From positions 1-17,341 of the forward strand of contig CAJVPP010001890.1 in the NCBI GenBank assembly GCA_910592005.1: a stretch of DNA of 17,341 nt, given 5' to 3'. Below are positions 1 through 9,088 of this stretch, piece after piece. How positions within the stretch are numbered: the first letter of the stretch is position 1; each line of letters opens with the position of its first letter. The DNA comes from Funneliformis mosseae (Eukaryota > Glomeromycota > Glomeromycetes > Glomerales > Glomeraceae). A program made the position numbers and the translations under genes. Below the pieces are notes generated by a model. The model had not been told where the DNA came from. It saw only the letters and a program-made list of their open reading frames with translations, and ran no database searches.

Positions 1-114
1 ACCTGACCCTTCAACTTAAATAATTTCGTGTTTATTTCTTTCATAGTTTACAACTTAAACTCCCTGTTAGCAAATAAACTTTGTTATCCTAATGACGTAG
101 TGTTTAAGCTTAAC
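1..114 (-). repeat. Left arm of a 114-bp long-distance inverted repeat
   Basis: The reverse complement of this stretch matches 7801-7914 at 110 of 114 positions without gaps. Three of the four differences are C/T or G/A transitions in which this copy carries the A/T base. The outer end reads ACCTGACCC and lies at the window edge, so the repeat may extend further left. Similarity stops near position 114-120 on the inner side. It could be a terminal inverted repeat of a large element or two opposed copies of a dispersed repeat. The sequence alone does not decide. Confidence 0.9.
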
Positions 115-573
115 AACGTTAGATGTTAGGCTTTATGAAAAGATTTAATTTAGCATTGTATAGATGAACTAAAATTTTCCAGAAACTTCCTGATAAAACT
201 CAAAAATAACTAGAGAAATTTTACTAGCTCATTAAAAATTTAAGGATTGAAAAATCATTTAAACTGAATAACATCTTTAATATGAATGAAACTCTGATTT
301 GATTTGACATAGCTAGTATTTAAATGATTAATCCTAAAGGAAAGAAGACAGTTCATATTCGAATCACAGAAAATGAAAGGAACTAATTTATAGTATTTCT
401 TATATATGTCGTAGGTATTGTTTTTTTCTTTTTATTTTTTATTTTTTATTTTTTTTACTTTTTCCGCCTTTTTCACTTAATTTTTTTTTCTTTTTCTTTA
501 TTTGATTTTTAATCTTATAATAGACAGGTTTAAATTCCTACTAATTTATATTTTTAAAGGTAAATGAATGCTA
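115..573. other. AT-rich spacer with poly-T tract
   Basis: No gene is supported here. Positions about 420-500 are an almost pure T-rich low-complexity run. The rest is AT-rich with stops in all frames. Confidence 0.6.
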
Positions 574-1171
574 CGTGAAGAAAAAATACCTCTAGGAGTC
601 ATCATTTAGTTTCAAACCTACAGTTGGATAGATACCAATTTGATGCAGATATATATAGATATTTTAACAATATAAGGGTGAAAAATGAAATATGAGAAGA
701 TCTGGCAATGCTTGTTTATGATTTATTTAAAGTCTACTTAGAAGATTTGATTAAAAAGATTTCATGAAAGTGATGTCTATCTCACAGTAATTTCAGATGA
801 ATTGATAAGTAAATGCCAACCACTTGATATCTCTATTAATAAACTATTTAAAGACAATCTTCAAAAGGAGTGGCATTCTTGAATGGCAAATAGTGATGTC
901 AGAGAAACCACCTCAAAAAATTTTTACTACATAAGTCTTAGTGATATGTGTTTATAGGTAAAATATTTGTGAGAGGTATTTTTACTAATATAATTGTTAA
1001 GTTCTTTAAAAAGTGTAATATTTCAAATGATTTAGACTCAGTGATATTAGTAATGATAATGTTAATGATCACGATAATGATCATAATAATGATGATTATA
1101 ATGATAATATTACTGATAGTGATTCTGATATTACGGTTAGTGAGAATGATATCATTGACATCATAGATTAA
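574..1171 (+). pseudogene. Decayed pogo/Tigger (DDE_1) transposase, C-terminal half
   Basis: Translation in shifting frames gives the landmarks of the C-terminal half of pogo/Tigger transposases (cut-and-paste DNA transposition through a DDE nuclease). These are a PLGVII-like segment at about 583-609, a LVYDLF-like segment at about 712-730, and then QPLDISINK (about 817-843) followed by a KEWHS.MA segment. A FKKCNISN-like segment follows at about 1000-1026. The tail is an Asn/Asp-rich acidic stretch ending IIDIID and TAA at 1169-1171. At least four stops or frameshifts interrupt it, for example the TGA inside the KEWHS.MA segment. The N-terminal DNA-binding domains are not visible upstream. 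The family assignment rests on these motifs in order; the element is dead. Confidence 0.8.
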
Positions 1172-1338
1172 TTTTTTTCATTAGAAATTTTATATTTTTT
1201 GGATGAACACTAATTTCATAATATTTTTTTTTATTGTAATAATAAAATAAACAATTGAATGTATTTATAATATGTTTATAAAGCTAAATTATTTATTTAT
1301 TTAAAAAAATTTTATTAAAAAAAAATTTAATTTTTCTG

Positions 1339-1416
1339 AAGTGTTGCTTATTTTCAGAACTTATATAAACAGGTGTTGTTTATTTTCAGAAGTTGCTTAT
1401 TTTCAGAAGAATACGG
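1339..1416 (+). repeat. Triplicated 16-bp subterminal motif, likely 3' end of the pogo element
   Basis: The motif TTGCTTATTTTCAGAA occurs at 1344-1359 and 1393-1408, with a one-base variant (TTGTTTATTTTCAGAA) at 1376-1391. The block lies about 170 bp after the transposase stop and ends in AATACGG followed by TA at 1417-1418, the target dinucleotide of pogo elements. Repeated transposase-binding motifs near the ends are normal for such transposons, so I infer that this is the terminal region. The matching 5' end is not in the window. Confidence 0.6.
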
Positions 1417-1418
1417 TA

Positions 1419-1803
1419 ATAAATATTTAATTTTATTAAAATTGTTCATTTTTTAAAGCATAATGAAAGATATTTCTGTTTACAGTTAAAATTATGCAAT
1501 TAATACTTCAGATATATAATGGTTCTTATTCCCTAATAAATATATAAATGAAAGAATTGAATACAATAATATAATATGTAAACATACCTAAACAACAAAT
1601 TGAGAAATATTTTTAAAAATAATATTAAAGCAATAATTTTATATAATATATTTGAGAAAAGTTAGCATCAATTTATCAACTCAAAATATATCATTTTTAA
1701 TAAGATATAATGAATCTAAATAAATTATAAAATGACAAACATATTATTATCATAACTAACTATATTAAATATAGATGGGTGCTATCATTAGAATTCACAG
1801 ATG
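1419..1803. other. AT-rich spacer, nothing recognised
   Basis: The sequence is very AT-rich with frequent stops in all frames. No gene, RNA or repeat structure stands out. Confidence 0.5.
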
Positions 1804-1955
1804 AAGTGAGTGCTGAGAAAAAAGACCAAATCATCAAAAAATTATTTTTTTAAATAATAAAAGTTTTGGATCAGATGAGATAATTAGATTTAATTTTACT
1901 TAAAAATAATTTTTGAAAAAATTTTTGATTTGATCCCTTTTCCCAGCACTCACTT
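1804..1955. mobile_element. MITE-like foldback element, 152 bp
   Basis: The left end begins AAGTGAGTGCTGAGAAAA and the right end is its near-perfect reverse complement, ending CAGCACTCACTT. The inverted arms stay similar for about 35-38 bp with a handful of mismatches, mostly transitions. The interior is A/T-only and non-coding. This is the layout of a miniature inverted-repeat transposable element. I could not define a clean target-site duplication, so the superfamily is open. Confidence 0.75.
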
Positions 1956-2598
1956 AAAATGGTATATATATCTTCATAAATGAGATTTTATTAGTAATAT
2001 AGCAAAAGAAATGATTGATAAAATTGCGAAAATCAATGTATGTTTTTAAACTTTATTTTTGAAATTTGAAGTATTTTAATATATCAAATAAATAATATAT
2101 AAAAAATACTTTTAATTTAAAATGAAAAAAGTGATAAGCAAAGAATTTAATATTTTTTTCACCTAAAAATAGTACCTAATATTCAGATAAAATATTCAAG
2201 TTTTAAAATAACAATTGCTATAAAATGAAAAATCTGCATAATTATTTTAGTCTTTTCCATTATAGATATTCCTGATCTGATCTAAATTTAAAATAAATAA
2301 TTTAATTTGCAGAATTATAATTAATTTATAATTTTTATAAACAAATAATATAATATATATTTATAAAATTCTTTATTATTACTAAAGTGTACTATGTAAC
2401 AAAGATTGAAAGGATATAATTATTGCTTTTTTAAAAATTTATATTCAGTCATTATACTATTATTATTTTAGTGATAGTTTTAATGAATTTTTTGAGAGTG
2501 ACAGTTGTGATTAATTCGGAAAGGTTTATTAAAAAAATAAATAAGTTTTATGTTGTATATTGAAATAAAAATTTTGAATCAAATTAAAATTAAAGTAA
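1956..2598. other. AT-rich spacer, nothing recognised
   Basis: Very AT-rich sequence without a supportable reading frame or repeat. Confidence 0.5.
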
Positions 2599-2831
2599 AT
2601 ATTAGATTATTTTCCTAAAGTTAGTGAAGATATTATAAGATTACATGATGATATAATTTATAAAGATGAATATAAAAGATTTATTATTAGAAATACTTAT
2701 AAAGTATGAGAATATATATTTATTAGTAAATAAAAATAAATAAATATATGAATGCTAAGCTATTAAAATCACCTTATAAAATGAAAAATTGATTTTGAAT
2801 AAATGATCAAAAAATATCATGTTATAGTTAA
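2599..2831 (+). pseudogene. Decayed coding-like stretch, family unknown
   Basis: A 36-codon open stretch (2599-2706) reads like real protein, with a charged segment LHDDIIYKDEYKRF, and ends at a TGA at 2707-2709. After a frame change, translation resumes at about 2745 (YMNAKLLKSPYKMKN, then two TGA codons, then INDQKISC). All three TGA codons fall where tryptophan would be plausible (TGG to TGA). I do not recognise the family. Chance in AT-rich DNA cannot be excluded, but the amino-acid mix is less biased than in neighbouring random frames. Confidence 0.3.
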
Positions 2832-3689
2832 AAACTTTACTATTAAATTATTATTTTGTATGTTTAAAATTTTTGTTATTATAAAATACATAAAATTTTA
2901 TTACCTACGGAACATATTTTTTGTTATACTTGAAATCAATTTTGTAACACTTGAGATTTTGCTATTAACATCATTTTACAGGGTATTATTATACTAATTT
3001 TATAAAAAAAATAATTTTGATTAAAAATTATTAAAGTGAAAAAATATTTATAAATATAGTATATTTTAATAAAAAAATTTTTACTACAATTTAAACTATT
3101 TTCTAAAATCTAATGACTGATATTATAAAAAAAAATGAGAAATTTTAATGGTCTAATTGCTTGATTTGTTAATAAGATAAAGATAATCAACTATAAAAAT
3201 TTAACTAAATAAGTTCATATAATAATATGAATATAAATTTCATTTTAGTTGGAGGGGTCTGTAACCTAATTTTAATATTATATCTTACTTCATTATATTA
3301 GAAGCTCATTTAAAATGAAGTTATTTTAGCCAGTATTACAATATTAAGAAATTAATTTTTTGGTTTATTTAATTTTTAGATTTCATATAAACTATTTTCA
3401 CTTTATTTATTAATTTTTACTTTTCAGATATAATTTTTTATATGTTTATTATATTTTATTTATTTTTATATTATTATTAATCTCCAATTATTAGTTTTAA
3501 TAATTTTATATCCTTTTTTTAATCACATAAAGATTACTTTTTAATTAAGTATATTTTATTCTTTTATTTAATTTAAAGAATTTCCTTGAATCTTTATAGT
3601 AAATTTAACATAAAAGTTTTTAAGTCTTTTTTTAGTATTCTTTAGGAATTCTTTAAGGGGATTTTCTTTTTACTAACTATTTTATTCCT
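2832..3689. other. AT-rich spacer, nothing recognised
   Basis: Continuous AT-rich DNA. The open frame at 2803-2997 has the low-complexity, F/I/L/Y-rich composition expected by chance and is not called. Confidence 0.5.
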
Positions 3690-3883
3690 TTTTTTTAGGA
3701 GCAGATCTTTGATTGGAAAGAGAAGAAAGAATTGACCTAAATATTTTCAGGTCAAACGGGTTAGGTCAGGATCAACCTGAAAAATTATTAGGATGGATTA
3801 ACAAGGTAATCCAAACTGACCTGACCCATTCAGAGCTCAAATTACTATATATTTCAAATAATAATTTTTCAAATTTAAACTAA
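3690..3883 (+). other. GC-richer island with coding-like frame and GGTCA inverted repeats
   Basis: About 130 bp here are clearly richer in G+C than the flanks. A T-rich tract ending in AG (3697-3698) resembles a splice acceptor. From 3713 a 56-codon open stretch runs to TAA at 3881-3883 with a plausible protein-like segment (KLLGWINKVIQTDLTHSELK); a TGA lies just before it at 3710-3712. The same DNA holds inverted motifs: TTGACCT at 3732-3738 against AGGTCAA at 3749-3755, and GGGTTAGGTCAG against CTGACCTGACCC. It may be a decayed exon or the core of a small repeat. No function is proposed. Confidence 0.3.
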
Positions 3884-5018
3884 TTATATCTCTTTATTTG
3901 TTAAAAGTTTGCATTTTATTATCCAATTTATTATTTGTAACTAATAAATTTCTTTTTTTTTTACATTAATTTTAATTATAAAATATTTTCATTATTTTCT
4001 AAGGAAACCCATTGTATCAACAACCAATGGATTATTATTTTTTTTATAAAAATTGCAAATAGTAAAATCTACAAGAAGTTTTTAAGACATGATAAAGTTT
4101 GTTGCTTCATGATAACAGGTGAAGATATCAAATAGAATTGACAATAAAACTGATCAAACTATTTGAATGGGTTGAGTAAGTGTAAACATCCATGATAAAT
4201 ATAAATGGTATTATCATCATAAGACCTTTATTTGAATTCAGTGTGATGATGTGATAATGACACATGGAATCTAAAATTATATATTAACAATTAATGATTG
4301 AAGAAGAATGTCATTCACAAAAAAAAAGAAAGAATACTTTTGGTAAAGTTTTTAACATACATAATCTTCTCTGATAATTTTTGAAGTATTTATTTATTTT
4401 TATTTGCCGGATCCGGATACGAACCTAAAAGTACACCATCTGAAGAAAGTATTACAGCTAATAGGTAAATTGGAAAGATTTAAAAGTGCAGACTTAAGTG
4501 AACCATTGAGGTAGCCATTATTTATGAAGAAGTTATAACTTTCAAATGGATATTGCTTAAGTAAATAAAATAAACTAAGCACAAGCTATAACAAGCTATA
4601 TTTGACAGAAAAATATTATCAAAAGTGGCGTTATTTAACTTTTATATTTATGACAATACAGTCATATAATATGGTTAAATTTTCCTTTATCGGATCGGTT
4701 ATTTATAATTATTATTTTATTTTTTTATTTAAATGATACAGTATAATAAATTTTAAATCATAGTTATCCATTTCATGTAGGTTGCATTGTAATCAAAACA
4801 TCATTGTCGTAAAAGATACTTATTCATCATTTCATCCAAAATCAAAATAATAAAATATCATTTTCATCTAAAAATCTTATCAGATCACTATACAGTATCT
4901 TAAAAATATCACTTTAAGATTTCATTAATTAATTATTTTTTTAGTAAAAATTGATCATATTAAATTATTATCGATCATTTGATATAGATTTTTACAAACT
5001 TACGAAAAGTAATAAAGG
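3884..5018. other. Intergenic AT-rich region with one coding-like patch
   Basis: Mostly AT-rich. At 4407-4511 the plus strand reads without stops from a CCGGATCCGGATAC sequence through a Leu/Lys-rich segment (HLKKVLQLIGKLERFKSADL) to a TAG. The minus strand is also open over 4400-4582. Neither strand gives a recognisable protein and there is no clear start or splice signal, so no gene is called. Confidence 0.4.
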
Positions 5019-5026
5019 TATAAATA
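5019..5026 (+). promoter_or_regulatory. TATA box candidate for the two-exon gene
   Basis: TATAAATA lies 71 nt upstream of the ATG at 5097, a normal distance for a fungal core promoter with a short leader. The match is exact, but such strings are common in AT-rich DNA. Confidence 0.45.
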
Positions 5027-5096
5027 TCAGCCCATCGTGCCTTTATTCAGTTTACAAATCTACACAAACAAGCAAAATAAAAGAATAACGAATAAA

Positions 5097-5475
5097 ATGT
5101 TCTTGAAATCCATTTTTATTGCAATATCAGCATTGCAGCTGATTAAAAAATTCCTCAAGACTACAGGATTTCATAAGGATGGAATCCTTCCAGGTAGTTT
5201 TGTGGAGGGTATTAAAGCTAAATTCGGAGGCAATAATTTTTCCTGTGTGGAATTCTTGTGTGTTCGATTTGTGAGATACTTTGACCTGGTAAGAATTATA
5301 ATAAGATAATTTTTTTTTAAAAAAAAATTTCTGAATTTAGTTATTTTATTGTAAAATTATTTTCCAGGAAAATATCATTCTCTTCTTATTAGAAAATGCT
5401 TCAGTTATTGTAAATAAGTTGAAAAATGGAATTAAACGACTTGGTTCTTCTTTTAGAAATTGGTGGGGGTATTAA
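5097..5475 (+). CDS. Candidate two-exon gene, 99-residue hypothetical protein
   Basis: Exon 1 (5097-5288, 64 codons) opens at ATG and ends exactly at a GTAAGA donor in phase 0. Exon 2 (5368-5472, 35 codons, TAA 5473-5475) opens after a TTTCCAG acceptor. The 79-nt intron has a CTGAAT branch-site candidate at 5331-5336. Splicing keeps one open frame. The product starts MFLKSIFIAISALQL, a short hydrophobic stretch that could be a signal peptide or anchor. A Gly-rich part (about residues 29-47), two cysteines (50 and 55), and a basic tail ending RNWWGY follow. No domain is recognised. A TATA box sits upstream. A GTG-extended frame from 5037 is less likely. Whether it is expressed is unknown; a one-exon remnant or chance model is possible. 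Confidence 0.45.
5289..5367 (+). other. Predicted intron of the two-exon gene
   Basis: GTAAGA donor, TTTCCAG acceptor and a CTGAAT branch-site candidate about 31 nt before the acceptor. The length (79 nt) fits the other introns inferred in this window. Confidence 0.5.
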
Positions 5476-7242
5476 ATAATGATTTCGTACTTGAATTTGA
5501 AAAATCTCAGAATCGATAAGTAAATTTTCATGTCGATATAATTACAAAGGCGCTTTTCAAGAAAATTAATTTCTCTGAAATAATTGTATATAGGTTTGAA
5601 AATTTTTTAAATATACGTACAGTATGTTCCTTGCTATTTTATAATGATGGAAATTCAAACCACTCACATATTACCAATTTTTCTTAATAAAATTAGTTGA
5701 TATAAAATTTAAATTCTCAATATGGTTCATTAAAATCTATTGTCTAATTGAAACGCACTTTTCTTTTTATGATATTCATGTGATTGCAAGTTAATAATGA
5801 AAATATCTCAAATTTTTTTTTTTTTTATTCATAATCTAAAATTTCATTTGCTTGAATAAAGAGTCTCATTGCGTTGTATAACCGAAGGTGCACTGCTTTG
5901 AAACATTTTAGATCCTACGTTTCAGCGTAACCATTATAATTTATCTTATAATTTCGAGAGTTACGTTTTTTTAATATCCTTCGACAATTGTTAGGGTTGA
6001 ACACCCGAGAATCTTCAAAAAATAATACCTTATTTTTGACACAATTTTATTCAACTTATAATTTGAAATTTAACGAAATTTGCCTTTACATTATCAATCA
6101 AATTTAAACATTTTGATTCACCGAAAAATCTTTAAAATTGCGCAGCGAATTACTCGTATGATATTGGTGTTAGTGAAATACTATGCACGCTACTATTTGT
6201 TTACAATTATTTTTTTGTTTTCTGTTTCTGAACAGTATATTAACGCTCTTAACGATACGATAGAAAAATCAGGTTAATAGGTCAAAGGTAATGTGCATTC
6301 CTCTTAGCGAAACGATATTGAAAATGATGGTTTAAATTTTGAATCTATAAAAACTTAACTTATAAGTATACACGTGATTTCTTTGATAGAAATGACCTAC
6401 TACAATTCTTAAAATTAAAATTTTGTCATATTTTAAAAACTTTCATAAAATTATTAAATATAAAATTTTCAGTTTCAAAGCAAAATTACTTCCAATATCA
6501 AATGTAACCTGTAATCATCCGCAATATTATCATGAAAAATTAAATTAAACATGATAAATAATTTCATTATTAAAACGATGACAAGTTCATAAAATCATTA
6601 AATTGTAACGGTAAAATATGTCCCGTCAATTTTATGCTAATGCAAAATAAAGAAATTGTAATTTTACAGCTAACGATCTCTTAAAACCTTATTATGAAGT
6701 TTTTTATTATCTTAAGAATTATTGATAAATCCTGAAATTCGAGTTTAAATTGTTCATCTTAAGATAAGTATTAATTATTTTCTTCATAAAAAAATAAAAA
6801 TAAAAATAAAGATATAAAAAAATTTTATTTGAACCTTTTATATTTTGTAGTAAAATGATTGTTAAAAAAATCAATTATAAAACGAAATTAAAAATGTTAT
6901 ATATATAAGTATATATATACATATATATATAAAAAAGGATTGTATATATATATATGCACAAAAAGGTTATAAAACGCTCAAATCCAATAAAAACAAAAAA
7001 AAAATATTTTAATTTCCGATGTTAATGGAGAAAAAGGTGGGAAAAAACGAGGGTCATACATAAAGTTTGTTTTCCTCACTTTATTCGCTTCATTCATTTT
7101 TTCGCAATTTTTTGCGTCAGGCATCATGCGGATGTGTATCTTTGTCATAAATATGTTACTGACCAAAGTGATGTCGATAAATTTTTTTTCAGCCAATAAA
7201 GGTAAAATCTCGTTTTTTTTTTCATTTGTCAAGTTCCACTGG
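5476..7242. other. Intergenic region, no supported gene
   Basis: AT-rich with several patches of more mixed sequence (about 5870-6300 and 7020-7150). A plus-strand frame at 6080-6277 contains a possible intron (GTATGA donor near 6156, CTGAACAG acceptor near 6236), but no consistent gene model came out. A minus-strand frame at 6978-7232 is open for 84 codons and starts ten bases from the heat-shock-like site, but its product has no recognisable features. Both are noted, not called. Confidence 0.45.
6898..6955. repeat. Imperfect (TA)n microsatellite
   Basis: Three runs of alternating TA are broken by short interruptions. It is a simple repeat of no evident function, likely to be length-polymorphic. 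Confidence 0.85.
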
Positions 7243-7267
7243 GAAGTTTTCTAAGAACCTTCGAGAA
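7243..7267. promoter_or_regulatory. Heat-shock-element-like cluster
   Basis: GAA (7255-7257), TTC (7260-7262) and GAA (7265-7267) alternate with exact 5-nt periodicity, the canonical binding array of heat shock factor trimers. Two further units, GAA at 7243-7245 and TTC at 7249-7251, continue it with 6-nt steps. The nearest downstream frame on the minus strand begins at 7232; on the plus strand no convincing gene follows. The site may be accidental or belong to a lost gene. Confidence 0.35.
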
Positions 7268-7270
7268 GGT

Positions 7271-7800
7271 CACTAAGGAAATCCTGCGTAGTTTAGGAGG
7301 TACCAAAGCTTCGATTACTGGGGTATAGAGATGTTAAGGGTCACGGTCATAAAAGGCTTGGTTGACCGACCGATTTTGAGATTTTGACATTTTAATTAGT
7401 AAAGATCTTTTTATTTAAATAACAAAAATTAATATCATTCTATCATTTCAAATATTAACTTTTTTTATATATTTATTATATATTAACGTTAAAGTCCGTT
7501 AATAATGCCGCGCCACTATATATACTTGGTTTAAAACATTAAACGATTACTTTTTTCATATATTTATTTAATTTTTTTTATAAAGGTTATTAAATAAACA
7601 TCCAGATACTTGCTATGTAAGCGGAAATGCAATTTAACCGTAACGACGATTAAAAGTACTTAATAGGACGAAAATATGATCACGAAAAAATACAAAAAAT
7701 TATTTATTTAATGTTAACTCGCTCGTGAAATTTGATTGGATAATTCAGTAATTACGTGACTTTCAGGGTATTTTAACGATGGATTGATGATCATAGCGGT
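7271..7800. other. Spacer, nothing recognised
   Basis: Sequence of mixed composition up to about 7380, then AT-rich. It contains the palindrome TTAACGTTAA near 7484 and a TATATATA string near 7520, with no gene to attach them to. Confidence 0.4.
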
Positions 7801-7914
7801 GTTAAGCCTAAACACTACGTCGTTAGGATAACAAAGCTTATTTGCTAACAGGGAGTTTAAGTTGTAAACTATGAAAGAAATAAACACGAATTTATTTAAG
7901 TTGAAGGGTCAGGT
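7801..7914 (+). repeat. Right arm of the 114-bp long-distance inverted repeat
   Basis: Matches the reverse complement of 1-114 at 110 of 114 positions with no gaps. Its outer end reads GGGTCAGGT. An open frame of 84 codons starts at the ATG at 7871 inside the arm and runs to 8125, but its product has no recognisable features and only its first 14 or so codons lie in the repeated part. Confidence 0.9.
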
Positions 7915-8321
7915 TGTCTTTATTGATAATTTATGTTTTAAGGAAATGGATATTGGCAAAGATATAGTTTTTATGTTGTTAAGATTATACTTTATTAATT
8001 GTACGATAGAAACTTGTTATTTTGTCAAGGCGACAATACAGGATATTTATATAAAATATAATTATAAAAAAGAGATAATAAATATAATAGTGAAAGTAAA
8101 TATAACTATGATAATAAAGATATAATGATAAACGTAATAATAAAGAAAATAAATATCACAACGATAACCGTGATAGCAGTGAAATTAGTGAAAATGATAA
8201 TCACGATTTTCCTAGTGATCATTGGTGACATTAACTGGCGCAGTCATTTAGTGACGCAAACGGGTTATCACTAACACGGTACAAATAAATTGTTCATTAG
8301 GCGATTTCGGGAAGAAGCTAG
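7915..8321 (+). other. Spacer with an acidic, Asn/Asp-rich coding-like tail
   Basis: From 8121 to 8228 the plus strand is open for 35 codons ending in TGA. The peptide is rich in Asn, Asp, Lys and Ser (a DNRDSSEISENDNHDF segment) and ends SDHW. It resembles the acidic tail of the transposase relic at 1040-1171 in style, but no catalytic part of a transposase is visible upstream. It could be the last piece of a second element. Confidence 0.3.
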
Positions 8322-8456
8322 TTCTCAGGAGGGCTAAATTTACATAATGAAATGATAGGATTGTTGTCGTCAGATGCTTTTGCTGAAACATCAGAGGTTT
8401 TAAACTTTCTCAGGACTAAACTAGAAAAAGAGGAATCAAATAGTTATTTTTTTTAA
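8322..8456 (+). other. Short coding-like open stretch, unknown
   Basis: A 44-codon open frame, with an ATG at 8352, gives a well-mixed sequence (MIGLLSSDAFAETSEVLNFL, then a Lys/Glu-rich end) before TAA at 8454-8456. The composition is unlike chance frames nearby. It may be an exon of a lost gene. No family is recognised, and 8457-8714 downstream holds nothing I can name. Confidence 0.25.
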
Positions 8457-8714
8457 AAGAATTAAAATCCTAGTTTATTTACTTGTTTCTTAAAGAGATT
8501 TCAACAAAGTTCTAAAAGAATTTTATCGAAACATGACTGAATTAGATTTTTAGACTAAAAAAACTTTTGACGCATTGTATTTCCCACGATGTGTCGACCG
8601 TACGTATTCTTTTGTTTCTTGTGAGTCTATATATTTCGTCATAACTAGCCACCAATATATGTATAAAAGCTAAAAAAAAAAATTTCTACTCGCTCTTAAA
8701 TGAAAGTATAATGA

Positions 8715-9088
8715 CAACAATATGAAATCGTTAGTGATACCGGCTCAGAACTCGACTGGTATTGCAGGAGATTGTTGCCCTTCTGAAACGAATACACGCA
8801 AGAAGAATCGAGGAAGTGGTGGTTACCCAAAAAGTTGCGTTTAATTTTTGTTTGTTTTATTTTTATTGCTATAATTATTACTAATTTTTTTATTAGGACC
8901 GATTGTGTCGTTTCGGATCCGAGCTTGTGGAATGGATCTTTGAGAAGAATGAGACTCGGCTCATGGCATTCGGTATAGATGTTAGTGTCGAGAGTTATGA
9001 AGCCGAAGAGCTTACAAATGACTTGCTCTCAATCGTTACAATATTTGTGGCAAGACATAATGGAATACGTTCAGCTGCCAACCGCTGA
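8715..9088 (+). pseudogene. tnpA: IS607-like serine recombinase (TnpA) fragment with intron
   Basis: The family cuts and rejoins DNA through a serine nucleophile to move IS607 elements. The relic starts abruptly at 8715 after an in-frame TGA and reads YEIVSDTGSELD. After a one-base frameshift near 8780 it continues ALLKRIHARRIEEVVVTQK to 8833. After a 63-nt intron it resumes at 8897 with DRLCRFGSELVEWIFEKN and ends with DLLSIVTIFVARHNG and RSAANR, then TGA at 9086-9088. These are the second half of the resolvase domain as seen in IS607 recombinases (the DRL.RFG, EWIF and DLLSIV.VF blocks). The N-terminal MerR-like helix-turn-helix and the strand with the catalytic serine are missing, so it cannot be active. 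The TGA may be a mutated CGA. Confidence 0.8.
8834..8896 (+). other. Intron in the serine recombinase relic
   Basis: Sixty-three A/T-rich bases interrupt the conserved block between VVVTQK and DRLCRFG. They start with GTTGCG (a weak but GT donor), contain TACTAAT at 8879-8885 (near-consensus fungal branch point), and end TTTTTTTATTAG. They carry an in-frame TAA. Removing them restores the domain with no lost or extra codon. Confidence 0.75.

Noticed and set aside
2803..2997. 64-codon open frame on the plus strand
   Set aside because: Composition is almost only F, I, L, Y, K and N as expected of chance frames in AT-rich DNA; no splice or promoter context.
6080..6277. Possible spliced small peptide gene
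   Set aside because: A donor and acceptor pair can be drawn, but the upstream exon has a stop close by and no start, so no consistent model results.
6898..6955. TA-rich block as a promoter or replication origin
   Set aside because: Plain imperfect TA microsatellite without other signals.
6978..7232. 84-codon minus-strand frame next to the heat-shock-like site
   Set aside because: No recognisable features; the putative promoter would lie within about 35 bases of the ATG, which is too close for a normal leader.
7280..7340. tRNA-like A-box and B-box strings (TAGTTTAGGAGG and CTTCGATTAC)
   Set aside because: No cloverleaf can be drawn and the box B match is poor, so neither a tRNA nor a SINE is supported.
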